Below, piece after piece: positions 25,917-34,583 of a stretch of 64,000 nt of DNA. This DNA comes from Saprospiraceae bacterium (GTDB lineage: Bacteria; Bacteroidota; Bacteroidia; Chitinophagales; Saprospiraceae): contig JAIXOO010000235.1 of NCBI GenBank assembly GCA_027486765.1, positions 1 through 64,000 on the forward strand, given 5' to 3'. Within the stretch, counting starts at the first letter, position 1. Each line of letters begins with the position of its first letter. Made by a program: the position numbers and the translations under genes. Under the pieces are notes generated by a model. The model was not told the origin of the DNA. It saw nothing but the letters and a program-made list of their open reading frames with translations, and did no database searches.

Positions 25917-28900
25917 GTGAAATCTTTTTCCTATACCCTTGCCCTGTTTTTATACTTATTTCTGCCCCTCTGTTTGTCAGCTCAGCAATTGGAGGACGAG
26001 CCCCTCATCGAGCACCTTTACGGCCGTTCTGGACAAGATCGCCTGGTTGCTATGGTTGAAAACTGGGAAGGAACCATCGCCGCGGTAGGGCAAACCAATC
26101 AGAGCAATGGTGCCGCAAAGGGCAGCAACATCTACCTCATCTTGTTGGATGAAAAGCTGAAACCAACCGCTGAGGTTTACATTGGCCGCAACGGGGACGA
26201 TGCCGCCCGCCGCATCCGCCAGGACCTGGATGGCCGCTACCTTATCGTAGGGCATTCTGAAACCCCGGCAGACCGCGACCGACAAAGGGACAAGTATTTT
26301 GGAAAAAAAGACGGCTGGCTGTTGGTAATAAACGAAGCAGGTAAAACCGAAGCGGAACTGATTTTAGGCAGCAAAGAAAACGATGTGTTCATTGAGGTTT
26401 TGCCCTTGCCGAATGGCGATAAAATAATCGTTGGCAACTCCGGCGAGCAAGCCTGGGTCTTGCGCATCAACGCCCAACTAAAGGTCTTGTGGCAAAAAAA
26501 GGTACAGTACCACGGTTTGCCTACCCAGGCCTTGGGTGCCACCTTGGGTGGAGCAGAACAAGTTTTTATCTCTGGCTACGCCGAAGAAGAATCCAGCCGC
26601 AAAATGTGGCTCGCCGCTTTTGATGGCAAAGGAAGCCAATCCTGGGGTAAAATTTTTCCCGCTGCCGAAGCCACCGAGGGCGCCAACATCATTCGCATCA
26701 ATGAACAATCTTTGGCGGTTACCGGATATGTCAACACCCCGGATCACCGGGAGGAAGGGTTCTTCTGCCGCATCGACCTCAATGGCAATGTGCAGGCTTA
26801 CAAAACCATCGGCGGGCGGGAAGACGACCGTTTGAGCAACCTATGTTTGTTGTACAATGGTGAAATCGCGCTGATTGGCCATAGTCAGTCCTTCGCACGG
26901 GGCAGCCGTCGCCCCACGGTGTGGGCAGTACGGGTCGATCAAGACGGTTTTTTGCAGGAAGAAGCTTATTACGGCAGCAAATTATCCGACGAGGGCTGCG
27001 CCATTCTGCAAAGGGGCGACGGTAGCCTGGTTGCATTGGGTGCTTCCAATCAGCAGATTTTAAAAGGGGCCCAAGGCTGGGTGGCCCAAATTGGCGAGAA
27101 GCTCGATTTGAAGCCTAACGCAGTCTCTTGGAATTACAAAGCAGGTCAACTGTATTACCCCAACGGACAATACCTGAGCCCCAATGAACGCTCTTTTTTG
27201 GCCGTCCACATCGATGCGCCACCAGGCAAGGGCTTGACCCATTTGCGGGCAAAACTCAGTTATGCTAAAAACGATTCAACCGTTACCCGAACCATCAAGT
27301 TGCCTTCCATGGCACCCGGACAAAACGAAGACCTGCACATACCGCTAGCATTGGCCATCTCCAGCGACCTTCAGGGTGAAATCCCCCTGGAGGTACAGTT
27401 GTTTCAGGGCAAACAAAAAATGGGCAGTTCCACCCGGATTCCCCTGCGGCTGGGACGTTTGAGCAAACCTCAATTGGAGCTCAGCGCAAATACTTTCCCC
27501 ACGCAGGTAGAACGAGGAACTTTACTACGGAATTCCTTCACGCTGCGCAACAAAGGGCAAGGCACAGCCCGTGCCGTAAGCCTGGAGCTGCACGGATCCA
27601 AGGGTTTACAAATCCCGAAAGCCATCAACATAGGCGACCTGGCACCCGGTGAATACCGCACCTACGAATTGCCTTTTGGAGTGCCCGCCAATTTTACGGA
27701 AGACAGCGTCTGGATTCGGGGCCGGGTGGCGGACTTGATGCTTGAACATACCCAGGTCGTGGATTGGCATTTGCCGCTGGCCGCTGCATCTGCCAATCCA
27801 CCTGCCAAAGAGAGTTTGCAAAAAGACTACCTGACTGCCGTGTGGCTGCACCCCAATCCAGATCATTACGAAGGGCGCGGGATTGTTTGGGGGGAAAATG
27901 AAATCTACGTACAAGTCAAAGCGGTATCCAACAAAACCCTGGACAAGCCTAATTTTTGCCTCGAAATCAATGGTAAACCTTGCGTTTCGGGGACAAAAAT
28001 GGACGAAGTAAGCATCAAGGGAACGGCATACAGCCGCACCTATACCCAGCGGGTGAAACTGAGCGAAGGCACTACGACCATCCGCACTAAAATGCAAAAC
28101 GAGGCGGGCAAGATAGAAACCGACCCCATTCAAATCATCTATTCGCCAAGCAAACCCAACTTACACCTGATTTCGATTGGCGTGCCTGCGGTCGATTTGA
28201 AATACACCCACCGCGATGCCCGTGATTTTGCACGGGTCATGCTGCAATCCAATGGACAACTGAACCAGCAGTTTCAAAGTGTTTTTGTCGATACCTTGAT
28301 TCAGGAAAAAACCACCGCCAAAACCGAAATCCTCAAAACCCTGCGGCGCTTGCAATACCGCTTTGCCGACCGCCAAATCGGGCCGCAAGACCTGATTTTG
28401 GTCTTCATTTCTTCCCATGGCATCAACACCCCACAGGGGGTATTTCACATTGCGGCCAGCGATTACGATGGCCCATTTTTGCAGGAGACCAGCCTGGACT
28501 TTGAAAAAGAAATCATCAACTACCTGGCCAGCATCAGTTGCCGGAAATTGTTCCTGATCGACGCCTGCCATAGTGGGGCGGGGAGTGAAGAGTATGCCAG
28601 CTCTCAACTGAGCGGGGAACGGATGAATCAATTGACCAGCGGGCAAAAGGGCTTGAGCTTGATGATGTCTTGCCGGGCCAACGAATACAGTTACGAAGAT
28701 GACCAGTGGCAAAATGGCGCATTCACGCAGGCCATGTTGCACACCATTGAACAGTTTACCCGCCGCGTACCCGGCATTGACCTGAATCAGGATGGGGCAC
28801 TCGACATCAAGGAGCTGTATACCCACTTGGAAAAAGAAGTCCCCAAACTGGTGCAAAACAAACGCCCCAAGCCCCAAACAAGCCAACAACCCCTCCTGGT

Positions 28901-28955
28901 CAGCGATCCGCTCAGTTCGCCAGTTGTATTGTTTCAATTGCCCAAAAACAAATAA
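25917..28955 (+). CDS. large secreted caspase-like (C14) protease
   Basis: A 1012-residue protein starting at GTG 25917, with a signal peptide ending PLCLSAQ. Residues about 30-400 are repeated beta-strand units (e.g. IYLILLDEKLKP, GWLLVINEAGKTEAELILG) like a beta-propeller of delta-60/SBBP type. Residues about 480-620 are Ig/CARDB-like, followed by a second beta domain. The caspase domain (about 745-960) has the dyad His about 834 (FISSHGIN) and Cys about 884 (LIDACHSGAG). Directly after it is an EF-hand/dockerin-like calcium loop, DLNQDGALDIKELY. It is likely a calcium-responsive peptidase of the envelope; its specificity for Arg/Lys or Asp is unknown. Confidence 0.9.
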   Translation: MKSFSYTLALFLYLFLPLCLSAQQLEDEPLIEHLYGRSGQDRLVAMVENWEGTIAAVGQTNQSNGAAKGSNIYLILLDEKLKPTAEVYIGRNGDDAARRIRQDLDGRYLIVGHSETPADRDRQRDKYFGKKDGWLLVINEAGKTEAELILGSKENDVFIEVLPLPNGDKIIVGNSGEQAWVLRINAQLKVLWQKKVQYHGLPTQALGATLGGAEQVFISGYAEEESSRKMWLAAFDGKGSQSWGKIFPAAEATEGANIIRINEQSLAVTGYVNTPDHREEGFFCRIDLNGNVQAYKTIGGREDDRLSNLCLLYNGEIALIGHSQSFARGSRRPTVWAVRVDQDGFLQEEAYYGSKLSDEGCAILQRGDGSLVALGASNQQILKGAQGWVAQIGEKLDLKPNAVSWNYKAGQLYYPNGQYLSPNERSFLAVHIDAPPGKGLTHLRAKLSYAKNDSTVTRTIKLPSMAPGQNEDLHIPLALAISSDLQGEIPLEVQLFQGKQKMGSSTRIPLRLGRLSKPQLELSANTFPTQVERGTLLRNSFTLRNKGQGTARAVSLELHGSKGLQIPKAINIGDLAPGEYRTYELPFGVPANFTEDSVWIRGRVADLMLEHTQVVDWHLPLAAASANPPAKESLQKDYLTAVWLHPNPDHYEGRGIVWGENEIYVQVKAVSNKTLDKPNFCLEINGKPCVSGTKMDEVSIKGTAYSRTYTQRVKLSEGTTTIRTKMQNEAGKIETDPIQIIYSPSKPNLHLISIGVPAVDLKYTHRDARDFARVMLQSNGQLNQQFQSVFVDTLIQEKTTAKTEILKTLRRLQYRFADRQIGPQDLILVFISSHGINTPQGVFHIAASDYDGPFLQETSLDFEKEIINYLASISCRKLFLIDACHSGAGSEEYASSQLSGERMNQLTSGQKGLSLMMSCRANEYSYEDDQWQNGAFTQAMLHTIEQFTRRVPGIDLNQDGALDIKELYTHLEKEVPKLVQNKRPKPQTSQQPLLVSDPLSSPVVLFQLPKNK

Positions 28956-28956
28956 C

Positions 28957-29922
28957 ATGCTGCGCATAACCTTTAGTTTTATTACTTGCCTAATGTTGTC
29001 GATGCCCCTCTGTGCGCAACAGTTGCCCTATTTCACCCAATTCCGGCAGCACCAACCGCTGCTGAATCCCGCTTCGATCAACAGCGATTTTTTCCTCTAC
29101 GAATACAATGTATCGCTGGCTACGAGCTACCGCATGCAATGGATCAGCCACCCCGAAACGCCCCGCACTTTGCAGGCTACGGGGGAGTTCATCAGCGATT
29201 TTGGTGGGGCGTTTGAGTTGGTCACCGGGCTTTCAGTCTTGCAAGACCGCACCGGGCCATTTGGCTCAAGTGCCATACAGGGGCGCATCGGCAGCATTTT
29301 CACCAATGATCCTTATTTCGGCGGGCTTTCGGTAGGGCTGAGTATTGGCATGGTCAATCACCGCGTCAGTTCCAATCGGATTACCTGGAAAGATCTCGGG
29401 GATCCGCTGGCACCCGACATCGATTTTTCGGTGAATCAGCCCGAAGTTGGTTTGGGGGTGTTTTATTACCGCCGCATGGAAGGTGCGCTGGATGGCGACA
29501 ACATTTACCTGGGGCTGTCGGCACCGCAGTTGTTGCATGGCAATTCCCTGGTACCTGTTGGCGAAGATTTTATCCCTCTGCGGCGCGTAGCGCATTATTA
29601 CGCCACGGCGGGCTGGTACCATTTTTTCAACCAGGAAGCTTTTTTGGAAACCTCCATGTGGGCCAAATACACCCCGGGAGCACCCTTCAACTTGGATATT
29701 TATGGCCGTTTTCAGCCTGCTCGCCCCCTGTGGTTTGGGGCAGGGTTTGGCATCAATGGTCTGGCACACCTGGAGGCGGGCTTCAATGTACCGGGGCTTT
29801 TGTTTGAAGATGCCAACCTCAAGATCGGCTATGGTTTTGACTACAATATTTCCGCCTTTGATTTGCCGCTCGGCGCTTCACACGAGCTGCATTTGACCAT
29901 CCTCTTTGACACTTACCGCTAA
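28957..29922 (+). CDS. PorP/SprF-family type IX secretion outer-membrane protein
   Basis: A 321-residue protein beginning at ATG 28957, one base after the caspase stop; the longer track ORF runs antiparallel in frame through the caspase gene and is rejected. Signal peptide MLRITFSFITCLMLSMPLCAQ is followed by the PorP/SprF opening QLPYFTQFRQHQPLLNPAS and a beta-barrel body (GRIGSIFTNDPYFGGLSVGLSIGMVNH, AHLEAGFNVPGLLFEDANLKIGYGFDYNIS). Members anchor or help export specific T9SS cargo in the outer membrane. Its coupling to two proteases suggests it handles one of them, although neither has a visible sorting domain. Confidence 0.9.
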   Translation: MLRITFSFITCLMLSMPLCAQQLPYFTQFRQHQPLLNPASINSDFFLYEYNVSLATSYRMQWISHPETPRTLQATGEFISDFGGAFELVTGLSVLQDRTGPFGSSAIQGRIGSIFTNDPYFGGLSVGLSIGMVNHRVSSNRITWKDLGDPLAPDIDFSVNQPEVGLGVFYYRRMEGALDGDNIYLGLSAPQLLHGNSLVPVGEDFIPLRRVAHYYATAGWYHFFNQEAFLETSMWAKYTPGAPFNLDIYGRFQPARPLWFGAGFGINGLAHLEAGFNVPGLLFEDANLKIGYGFDYNISAFDLPLGASHELHLTILFDTYR

Positions 29923-29934
29923 AAATACCCTTTG

Positions 29935-31587
29935 ATGCAAAATTCAGGCTTGTTGCGCCAATTTTTGGATACCCAACGACGTGCATTTAGACTGGTCTTG
30001 GGTTTGGAGTTGCTGGGCAGCATTCTTACGCTTTTGTTGCCATTGCTGGTCGCACAGGCCTTTGCCGAGGTGTTCGAATTTCAATCGATGCGGGGGCGTT
30101 TGTTGCAAAAAATGGGCCTGAACTTTCAGCCTAATTTTTTACTACTCCTGGGACTGGCCATCCTCGCCAAACTGGGTTTTGACTACTACCGACGCTACAT
30201 CAAGGGCTTGTTCATGGAGCGTTTTTTGACCTGGCTGCGCCAAAAGTTGTTCACGCAGCACCTGCGCATGCACGTTCAGGAATACGAAAAAACGGGCACC
30301 AGCAAGTACCTCATGCGCTTCAGCGGCGATCTGGGCAGTGCACAGCAGTTGTTGAACAAAGGTGTTTTTCAATTTTTTGCCGACGCCAGTTTGTTGGCTT
30401 TAGGGACCTTGTTGTTGCTCTGGCTCAATGTGCAGTTGGGTGGATTGATTCTGGTTTTGAGCTTGCTGGCGAGTTGGGCGGTGATGGGTTTCAATCGGCG
30501 CATCGAGCGGCTGGAAGAACAACGGCGCGACCGCAAGTCCGGCTTACTCAGTTTTGTCAACCAACGATTGGCCAATATCCTCAGCATTAAAGCCCTCAAT
30601 CGAGAAACGCCCGAGCAACATTTGTTTGCCAAACGCACCCAAAAAATACAGGCACTCGGGGATCAATACCAACAACAAGTCGCATTGCTGAACGCACTGA
30701 TTCCTTTTTTCATTTATTCATTGTTGTTGTTGGTACTGGGGGCTGTATATGTTTGGAAAAAACAAGGCGTGATTTTCCCCCAGGATGCTCTTTTTGCTTT
30801 GATTCTGGTCTTGTTGACCTGGAAACCGGTGCTGAATCGGGTGATGCAAATTGGAGTGGTGTGGAAAAAAGGTGGGATTTCTCTACGGAAAATTGATCAA
30901 TTGCTCGCCAAACCACTGGAGCCGGCGGGGGCCGATCGGGAGCAAGATTGGAAGGCTGCCCGTGTGCAAATCGATTTGCCCGAAACAGCAATGCATCCAG
31001 CGCTTCAATTTCAGTTGCAAAAGGGGGCACAGTTGTACCTGGAGCTAAACGAAAGTGTTCAATCAACTTTGATCAAATACCTGGCTGCCCTGGAGTCGCC
31101 GCCGGAGGGATCGATACAGCTGGATGAGGTAGCAAGTGGAACCTTATCGCCCAAAAGTATCCGCCGTCAATTCACCTTTGTGTCGCCACTTTTCCCATTG
31201 TACGGCAAAAACGTCCTGGAAGCGATCGCTTACAGCCGCAAACACCAGGCCAAAGCCGCCGCCATGCTGGCAGAATGGCAAGTGCTTTTCCCAGAATTGA
31301 GCACCATTCACGCGGAGACTCCCGTAACTGAGCGCACGCTATTGACCTCGGCTCAGGTACAATTGTTACAGTGGCTACGGGCTTTTTTGACCAATAAACC
31401 TTTTTGGATCTTGCAGGACGCATTTCGCGGGTTGTCAACTACAACTTGCCAGCAATTACAAGCATTATTGGAACAAAAAAAGGGCAAAACGGGGGTTTTA
31501 TTCCTTGCGGACCAGCCTCAATTTGAAAATAATTGTAAAAAAATAAGTTCAGCCCAGGTAACATTCTCCGCCAGCACCGATATGTAG
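29935..31587 (+). CDS. ABC exporter-like protein with degenerate ATPase domain
   Basis: A 550-residue membrane protein starting at ATG 29935 (TTG 29932 is one codon earlier). Residues about 1-310 form a six-TM exporter domain (LRQKLFTQHLRMHVQEYEKTGTSKYLMRFSGDL is typical of type I exporters). The C-terminal part aligns in outline with an ATPase domain, but the Walker A glycines and Lys are gone (ELNESVQSTLIKYL), the signature LSGGQ is replaced by LTSAQ, and the Walker B Asp is lost (FWILQDAFRG). It is intact and uninterrupted, so probably a functional non-ATPase paralogue rather than a pseudogene. Confidence 0.82.
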   Translation: MQNSGLLRQFLDTQRRAFRLVLGLELLGSILTLLLPLLVAQAFAEVFEFQSMRGRLLQKMGLNFQPNFLLLLGLAILAKLGFDYYRRYIKGLFMERFLTWLRQKLFTQHLRMHVQEYEKTGTSKYLMRFSGDLGSAQQLLNKGVFQFFADASLLALGTLLLLWLNVQLGGLILVLSLLASWAVMGFNRRIERLEEQRRDRKSGLLSFVNQRLANILSIKALNRETPEQHLFAKRTQKIQALGDQYQQQVALLNALIPFFIYSLLLLVLGAVYVWKKQGVIFPQDALFALILVLLTWKPVLNRVMQIGVVWKKGGISLRKIDQLLAKPLEPAGADREQDWKAARVQIDLPETAMHPALQFQLQKGAQLYLELNESVQSTLIKYLAALESPPEGSIQLDEVASGTLSPKSIRRQFTFVSPLFPLYGKNVLEAIAYSRKHQAKAAAMLAEWQVLFPELSTIHAETPVTERTLLTSAQVQLLQWLRAFLTNKPFWILQDAFRGLSTTTCQQLQALLEQKKGKTGVLFLADQPQFENNCKKISSAQVTFSASTDM

Positions 31588-31613
31588 TCGAATAACATCA
31601 AAAACGACTACAC

Positions 31614-32663
31614 ATGAAAACCAAAATCAAAAAAGCCCAGATTTGTGCTGCCATCGAATCCTTTGAAGTCAATGTAGAACTAACCAATACTTATACCCCT
31701 AAAATGGGTGATGTAGGAATATTCAGGGTCGTGATGGCCAATTCCGCAGCTTTGATGGATGGTCATGGCGTGGCCCGTCACCTGTTTGAAGAAGACATCA
31801 TCATGGCCGCTTTTGGCAATCGTTATGCTACCAGTCAGATTGAAGGATATGTACCTGAGCAGCCAACGATCAATTGCCAATTGTTGGGCCGTGGAGGCGT
31901 AGTGGGCAGCATGAAGACTTTGAATGCCACTGTCCGCAATCAACCAGCCGAACTGGAACTGCTTGGTTACGCGGTTGGTGCCAACGGCGCTGTGCTCAAC
32001 ACCATTAAGGCGGACCAGTTGACCCGCTTCAGCCCCCGGAAGATTAAAACCAAGGTGATTTTGTCGATCGGGACTTCAATGGACAGTGGCAAGACCACGA
32101 CTGCCGCTTATTTGTGCGCTGGACTGAAAAAAAATGGCCACCGCGCCGCTTACATCAAACTTACGGGTACGGCTTTCCCCAAAGATGCGCGTTTTTGCGT
32201 GGATCGTGGAGCGGATTTGGGCATTGATTTTGCTCAGTATGGCTTCCCTTCTACCTTCATGTGTTCGGAGCAAACCCTGCTGGATTTGTACCAATCATTG
32301 GTTGATTTGGCGGTTGCAGAAGCCAATCCCGATTACATTGTCATGGAAATAGCCGATGGCATCCTGCAGCGCGAGACAGCGCTTTTGCTCAACAATTCAC
32401 GCTTTATGGATACGGTACATCAGGTGATTTTTTCTTGTGGGGACAGCATGGGTGTACGAGCTGGCCTGGATGTACTGCTGCAAATGGGCATTCGTCCCTT
32501 TGCGATTTCGGGCTTATTCACCTCCAGCGAGTTGTTGATTCAAGAGGTAGAGCGAGTGTGTAGTACTCCAATCTTACGCTTATCTGATTTGTTGGAGGGT
32601 ACTGAATTGACCTACTTGCTGGAGGAAAAGCCGATGCCAGTGGCGTTGCGGGCCGTGGCTTGA
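31614..32663 (+). CDS. P-loop NTPase, DUF1611/dethiobiotin synthetase-like
   Basis: A 349-residue cytoplasmic protein with an N-terminal beta-rich domain (about 1-140) and a C-terminal P-loop domain. Walker A is GTSMDSGKTTTAAYL at about residue 153-167, followed by AYIKLTGTAFPKDARF and a Walker B-like DYIVMEIADGILQRETALLL, similar in outline to DUF1611 and dethiobiotin-synthetase-like ATPases. No substrate is known. It lies 26 nt after the ABC-like gene and ends at a strong terminator. Confidence 0.65.
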   Translation: MKTKIKKAQICAAIESFEVNVELTNTYTPKMGDVGIFRVVMANSAALMDGHGVARHLFEEDIIMAAFGNRYATSQIEGYVPEQPTINCQLLGRGGVVGSMKTLNATVRNQPAELELLGYAVGANGAVLNTIKADQLTRFSPRKIKTKVILSIGTSMDSGKTTTAAYLCAGLKKNGHRAAYIKLTGTAFPKDARFCVDRGADLGIDFAQYGFPSTFMCSEQTLLDLYQSLVDLAVAEANPDYIVMEIADGILQRETALLLNNSRFMDTVHQVIFSCGDSMGVRAGLDVLLQMGIRPFAISGLFTSSELLIQEVERVCSTPILRLSDLLEGTELTYLLEEKPMPVALRAVA

Positions 32664-32692
32664 ATCAATCAACGTGTACTGGATTGGGTGTA

Positions 32693-32733
32693 AAAAGGGC
32701 ATTCCGAAGATCAACTTCGGGATGCCCTTTTTT
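32693..32733 (+). terminator. rho-independent terminator ending the protease gene run
   Basis: GGGCATTCCGAAG pairs with CTTCGGGATGCCC around a short loop and is followed by TTTTTT. It lies 30 nt after the P-loop gene and marks the end of the plus-strand run. Confidence 0.9.
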
Positions 32734-32780
32734 GCTTTTTACAACGTTAAAAGTTTAGTACACGTAACCGAATAGTATTT

Positions 32781-33106
32781 AACGTGAGTTTTGAATTAAT
32801 TAATTTTTTTACCGCAGAGTCTCGCAGAGTAAACACAGAGTTTCTCAGAGTTTTATTAGTTTTTAGGAGTTTTGCCACCTCTGGTGGCTCGAGGTCGACT
32901 ACGATTAAAATTTGATCGTTAGCCATTTAGTGTTCATTCAATGCGCCTCTGAGTACGCTTAGCCACCGAAGGTGGCCTGAACTCTGCGAAACTCTGTGTT
33001 TACTCTGCGAGACTCTGCGGTAAAAAATATGGTGGAAGAATAGCTTTTTCGTCAAAAAAAATAATAACCCATTAATATTCAATGCAAAAAACTCAAAACT
33101 CACGTT
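32781..33106. repeat. 326-bp nested palindrome between convergent genes
   Basis: The 445-nt gap holds a large imperfect palindrome. Outer arms AACGTGAGTTTTGA and TCAAAACTCACGTT; middle arms built of GCAGAGT words (ACCGCAGAGTCTCGCAGAGT) and the mirror ACTCTGCGAGACTCTGCGGT; inner hairpins GCCACCTCTGGTGGC and GCCACCGAAGGTGGC. The right end stops 2 nt before the stop codon of the HTTM gene. No ORF of note is inside. It is the largest repeat in the window. Confidence 0.88.
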
Positions 33107-33108
33107 AT

Positions 33109-34029
33109 TTAAGCAAAAACCGATTTGACAGACAAAGACCTTTGTACAAAAGCCCAAGCTTTCTCCAATTCAAAGAAGGACAAAAAGATCAAACCGGTTG
33201 TGTGGTACGGAAAATCGATGCCCATGATCAGGTAAATGCCCCAATGCATCGACAAAGTAAGTGCCGCCCAAATCCAGGTCAAACGTTTGTTCAACAACAC
33301 CAATGGTGCTCCTAATTCAAGAATCAAAGCACCAAAGCCCATCAAAAAAAACAGCCAGGTGTGCGGATACAGCCATTCAAACAAGGGCGTTGCACTACTA
33401 CCGAGCATTTCTTTGCGCAAGGCATCCACCGCAATTTGTGAACGCATGGCACTGCCATCGATCCAGGACCAGGCCAGGTCGCCCATAACCTTTGCCAAAC
33501 CAGATAAAAAATAAGCAGCAACCGTAGCTGCGCAAATCAGTTTGATGGGCCAGCCATAACGCCAGTGGGCACCAGGCGCAGCCTGAGCGTGGCGACTCAG
33601 CCGATCCAGCGAAAGGGCATCCGCTGCTGCGGCCCATCCGATGATAAAAACTGTGAGCACGAGGGAATTGTAATTGTGGTAAATCATCGACCAGGAATTG
33701 CGGTAACACATAAAAAAGAGCAGTGCCATTGCAAAACCTGGGCCAGTCCAGCGGTATTGCCAGCCTAGAATATAAGCAATGTTCAGAGCAATGCAGGCGA
33801 GGAGTAAGTACTGAAATGTTTCGGGGGACAAGGGACTGGATAGTAACTTGGCCAAACCAACGGGCTCGAACAGCGATGCATCCGACTTGGAAAGCCGTTG
33901 CAACATACTATAGCGATCCAATAAATACCACAAGGAGAAACACCCTGTAGCTATTCTCAAGATGGCCAAACGCAGCGGGGAGATGGCCGCAAACCAATAT
34001 TCCTGAAGTTGGGCGAGCAGTTTTTTCAT
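33109..34029 (-). CDS. HTTM-domain multi-pass membrane protein
   Basis: A 306-residue inner-membrane protein with about seven TM helices. I start it at ATG 34029, which overlaps the upstream stop (ATGA); the track ATG at 34053 is less likely. Features typical of the HTTM (horizontally transferred transmembrane, vitamin K-dependent carboxylase-like) family include PLRLAILRIATGCFSLWYLLDR near the N-terminus and FMCYRNSWSMIYHNYNSLVLTVF in the middle, plus HWGIYLIMGIDFPYHT near the end. Catalytic function is unproven. It is translationally coupled to the small gene upstream. Confidence 0.8.
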   Translation of the reverse strand: MKKLLAQLQEYWFAAISPLRLAILRIATGCFSLWYLLDRYSMLQRLSKSDASLFEPVGLAKLLSSPLSPETFQYLLLACIALNIAYILGWQYRWTGPGFAMALLFFMCYRNSWSMIYHNYNSLVLTVFIIGWAAAADALSLDRLSRHAQAAPGAHWRYGWPIKLICAATVAAYFLSGLAKVMGDLAWSWIDGSAMRSQIAVDALRKEMLGSSATPLFEWLYPHTWLFFLMGFGALILELGAPLVLLNKRLTWIWAALTLSMHWGIYLIMGIDFPYHTTGLIFLSFFELEKAWAFVQRSLSVKSVFA

Positions 34030-34493
34030 AGCTTGACGATTTTTTGGGTGCACAATACCTTTTCCTTTAGGGGAGTTTTGTCCCCTATTTCAAAATAGAT
34101 TTCAAAGTTGTAAGTCCCCTTTACCACCTCAATTCGTTCGAGATTTTGGTACTGTGGGTCCTTACTTTTGGCCAGGCGACGGGCCACTTTTTTAGCCAAT
34201 TTTTTCGATTTTCCGTTTTTGCATTGTTTGATGATTTGGCGGCGCACTTGATTGAAGCCTCCGTTGCCAATGTAATGGTAAGGGATGTGGTAGCGCCGTT
34301 GTTGTTCATCATAACCGACTACATAGCGCAGGGTGTAAGTAGCCTCGCGTTTTTTGGAAAACATGGGATAATACGAGAGTGGGAAGTTATCCTTTGGTGT
34401 TTTGCTCCAGTTTTCCCCAACTGGAGACAACACCAACAACAGCACAACAATGCTGAAAATCGCCGCAATGGCCTTGTGTTGATTGATTTCCAT
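34026..34493 (-). CDS. small membrane-anchored partner of the HTTM protein
   Basis: A 155-residue protein with one N-terminal TM helix (AIAAIFSIVVLLLVLSPVG), a motif NFPLSYYPMFSKKREATYTLRYVVGYD, and a very basic C-terminal domain (KQCKNGKSKKLAKKVARRLAKSKD). The FPxSYYPMFS-type motif is commonly seen in proteins paired with HTTM genes in Bacteroidota, as far as I recall. The stop overlaps the next start. Function unknown. Confidence 0.75.
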   Translation of the reverse strand: MEINQHKAIAAIFSIVVLLLVLSPVGENWSKTPKDNFPLSYYPMFSKKREATYTLRYVVGYDEQQRRYHIPYHYIGNGGFNQVRRQIIKQCKNGKSKKLAKKVARRLAKSKDPQYQNLERIEVVKGTYNFEIYFEIGDKTPLKEKVLCTQKIVKL

Positions 34494-34583
34494 GATAGAA
34501 TGGTTTTTGATCCATATCTATATGGGTTGGCAGGGAAAATGTTACCGGGAGCTTGTTTACATTTGTGCTTATACCTTAAAAAG

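Noticed and set aside
28161-28967. 268-residue minus-strand ORF
   Set aside because: Antisense to the caspase catalytic domain; no recognisable features.
32781-33106. Possible insertion sequence
   Set aside because: No transposase ORF is present; only palindromic arms are seen.
34146-34583. N-terminal extension of the VOC ORF
   Set aside because: Antisense to the HTTM partner gene; the VOC fold starts at ATG 34584.
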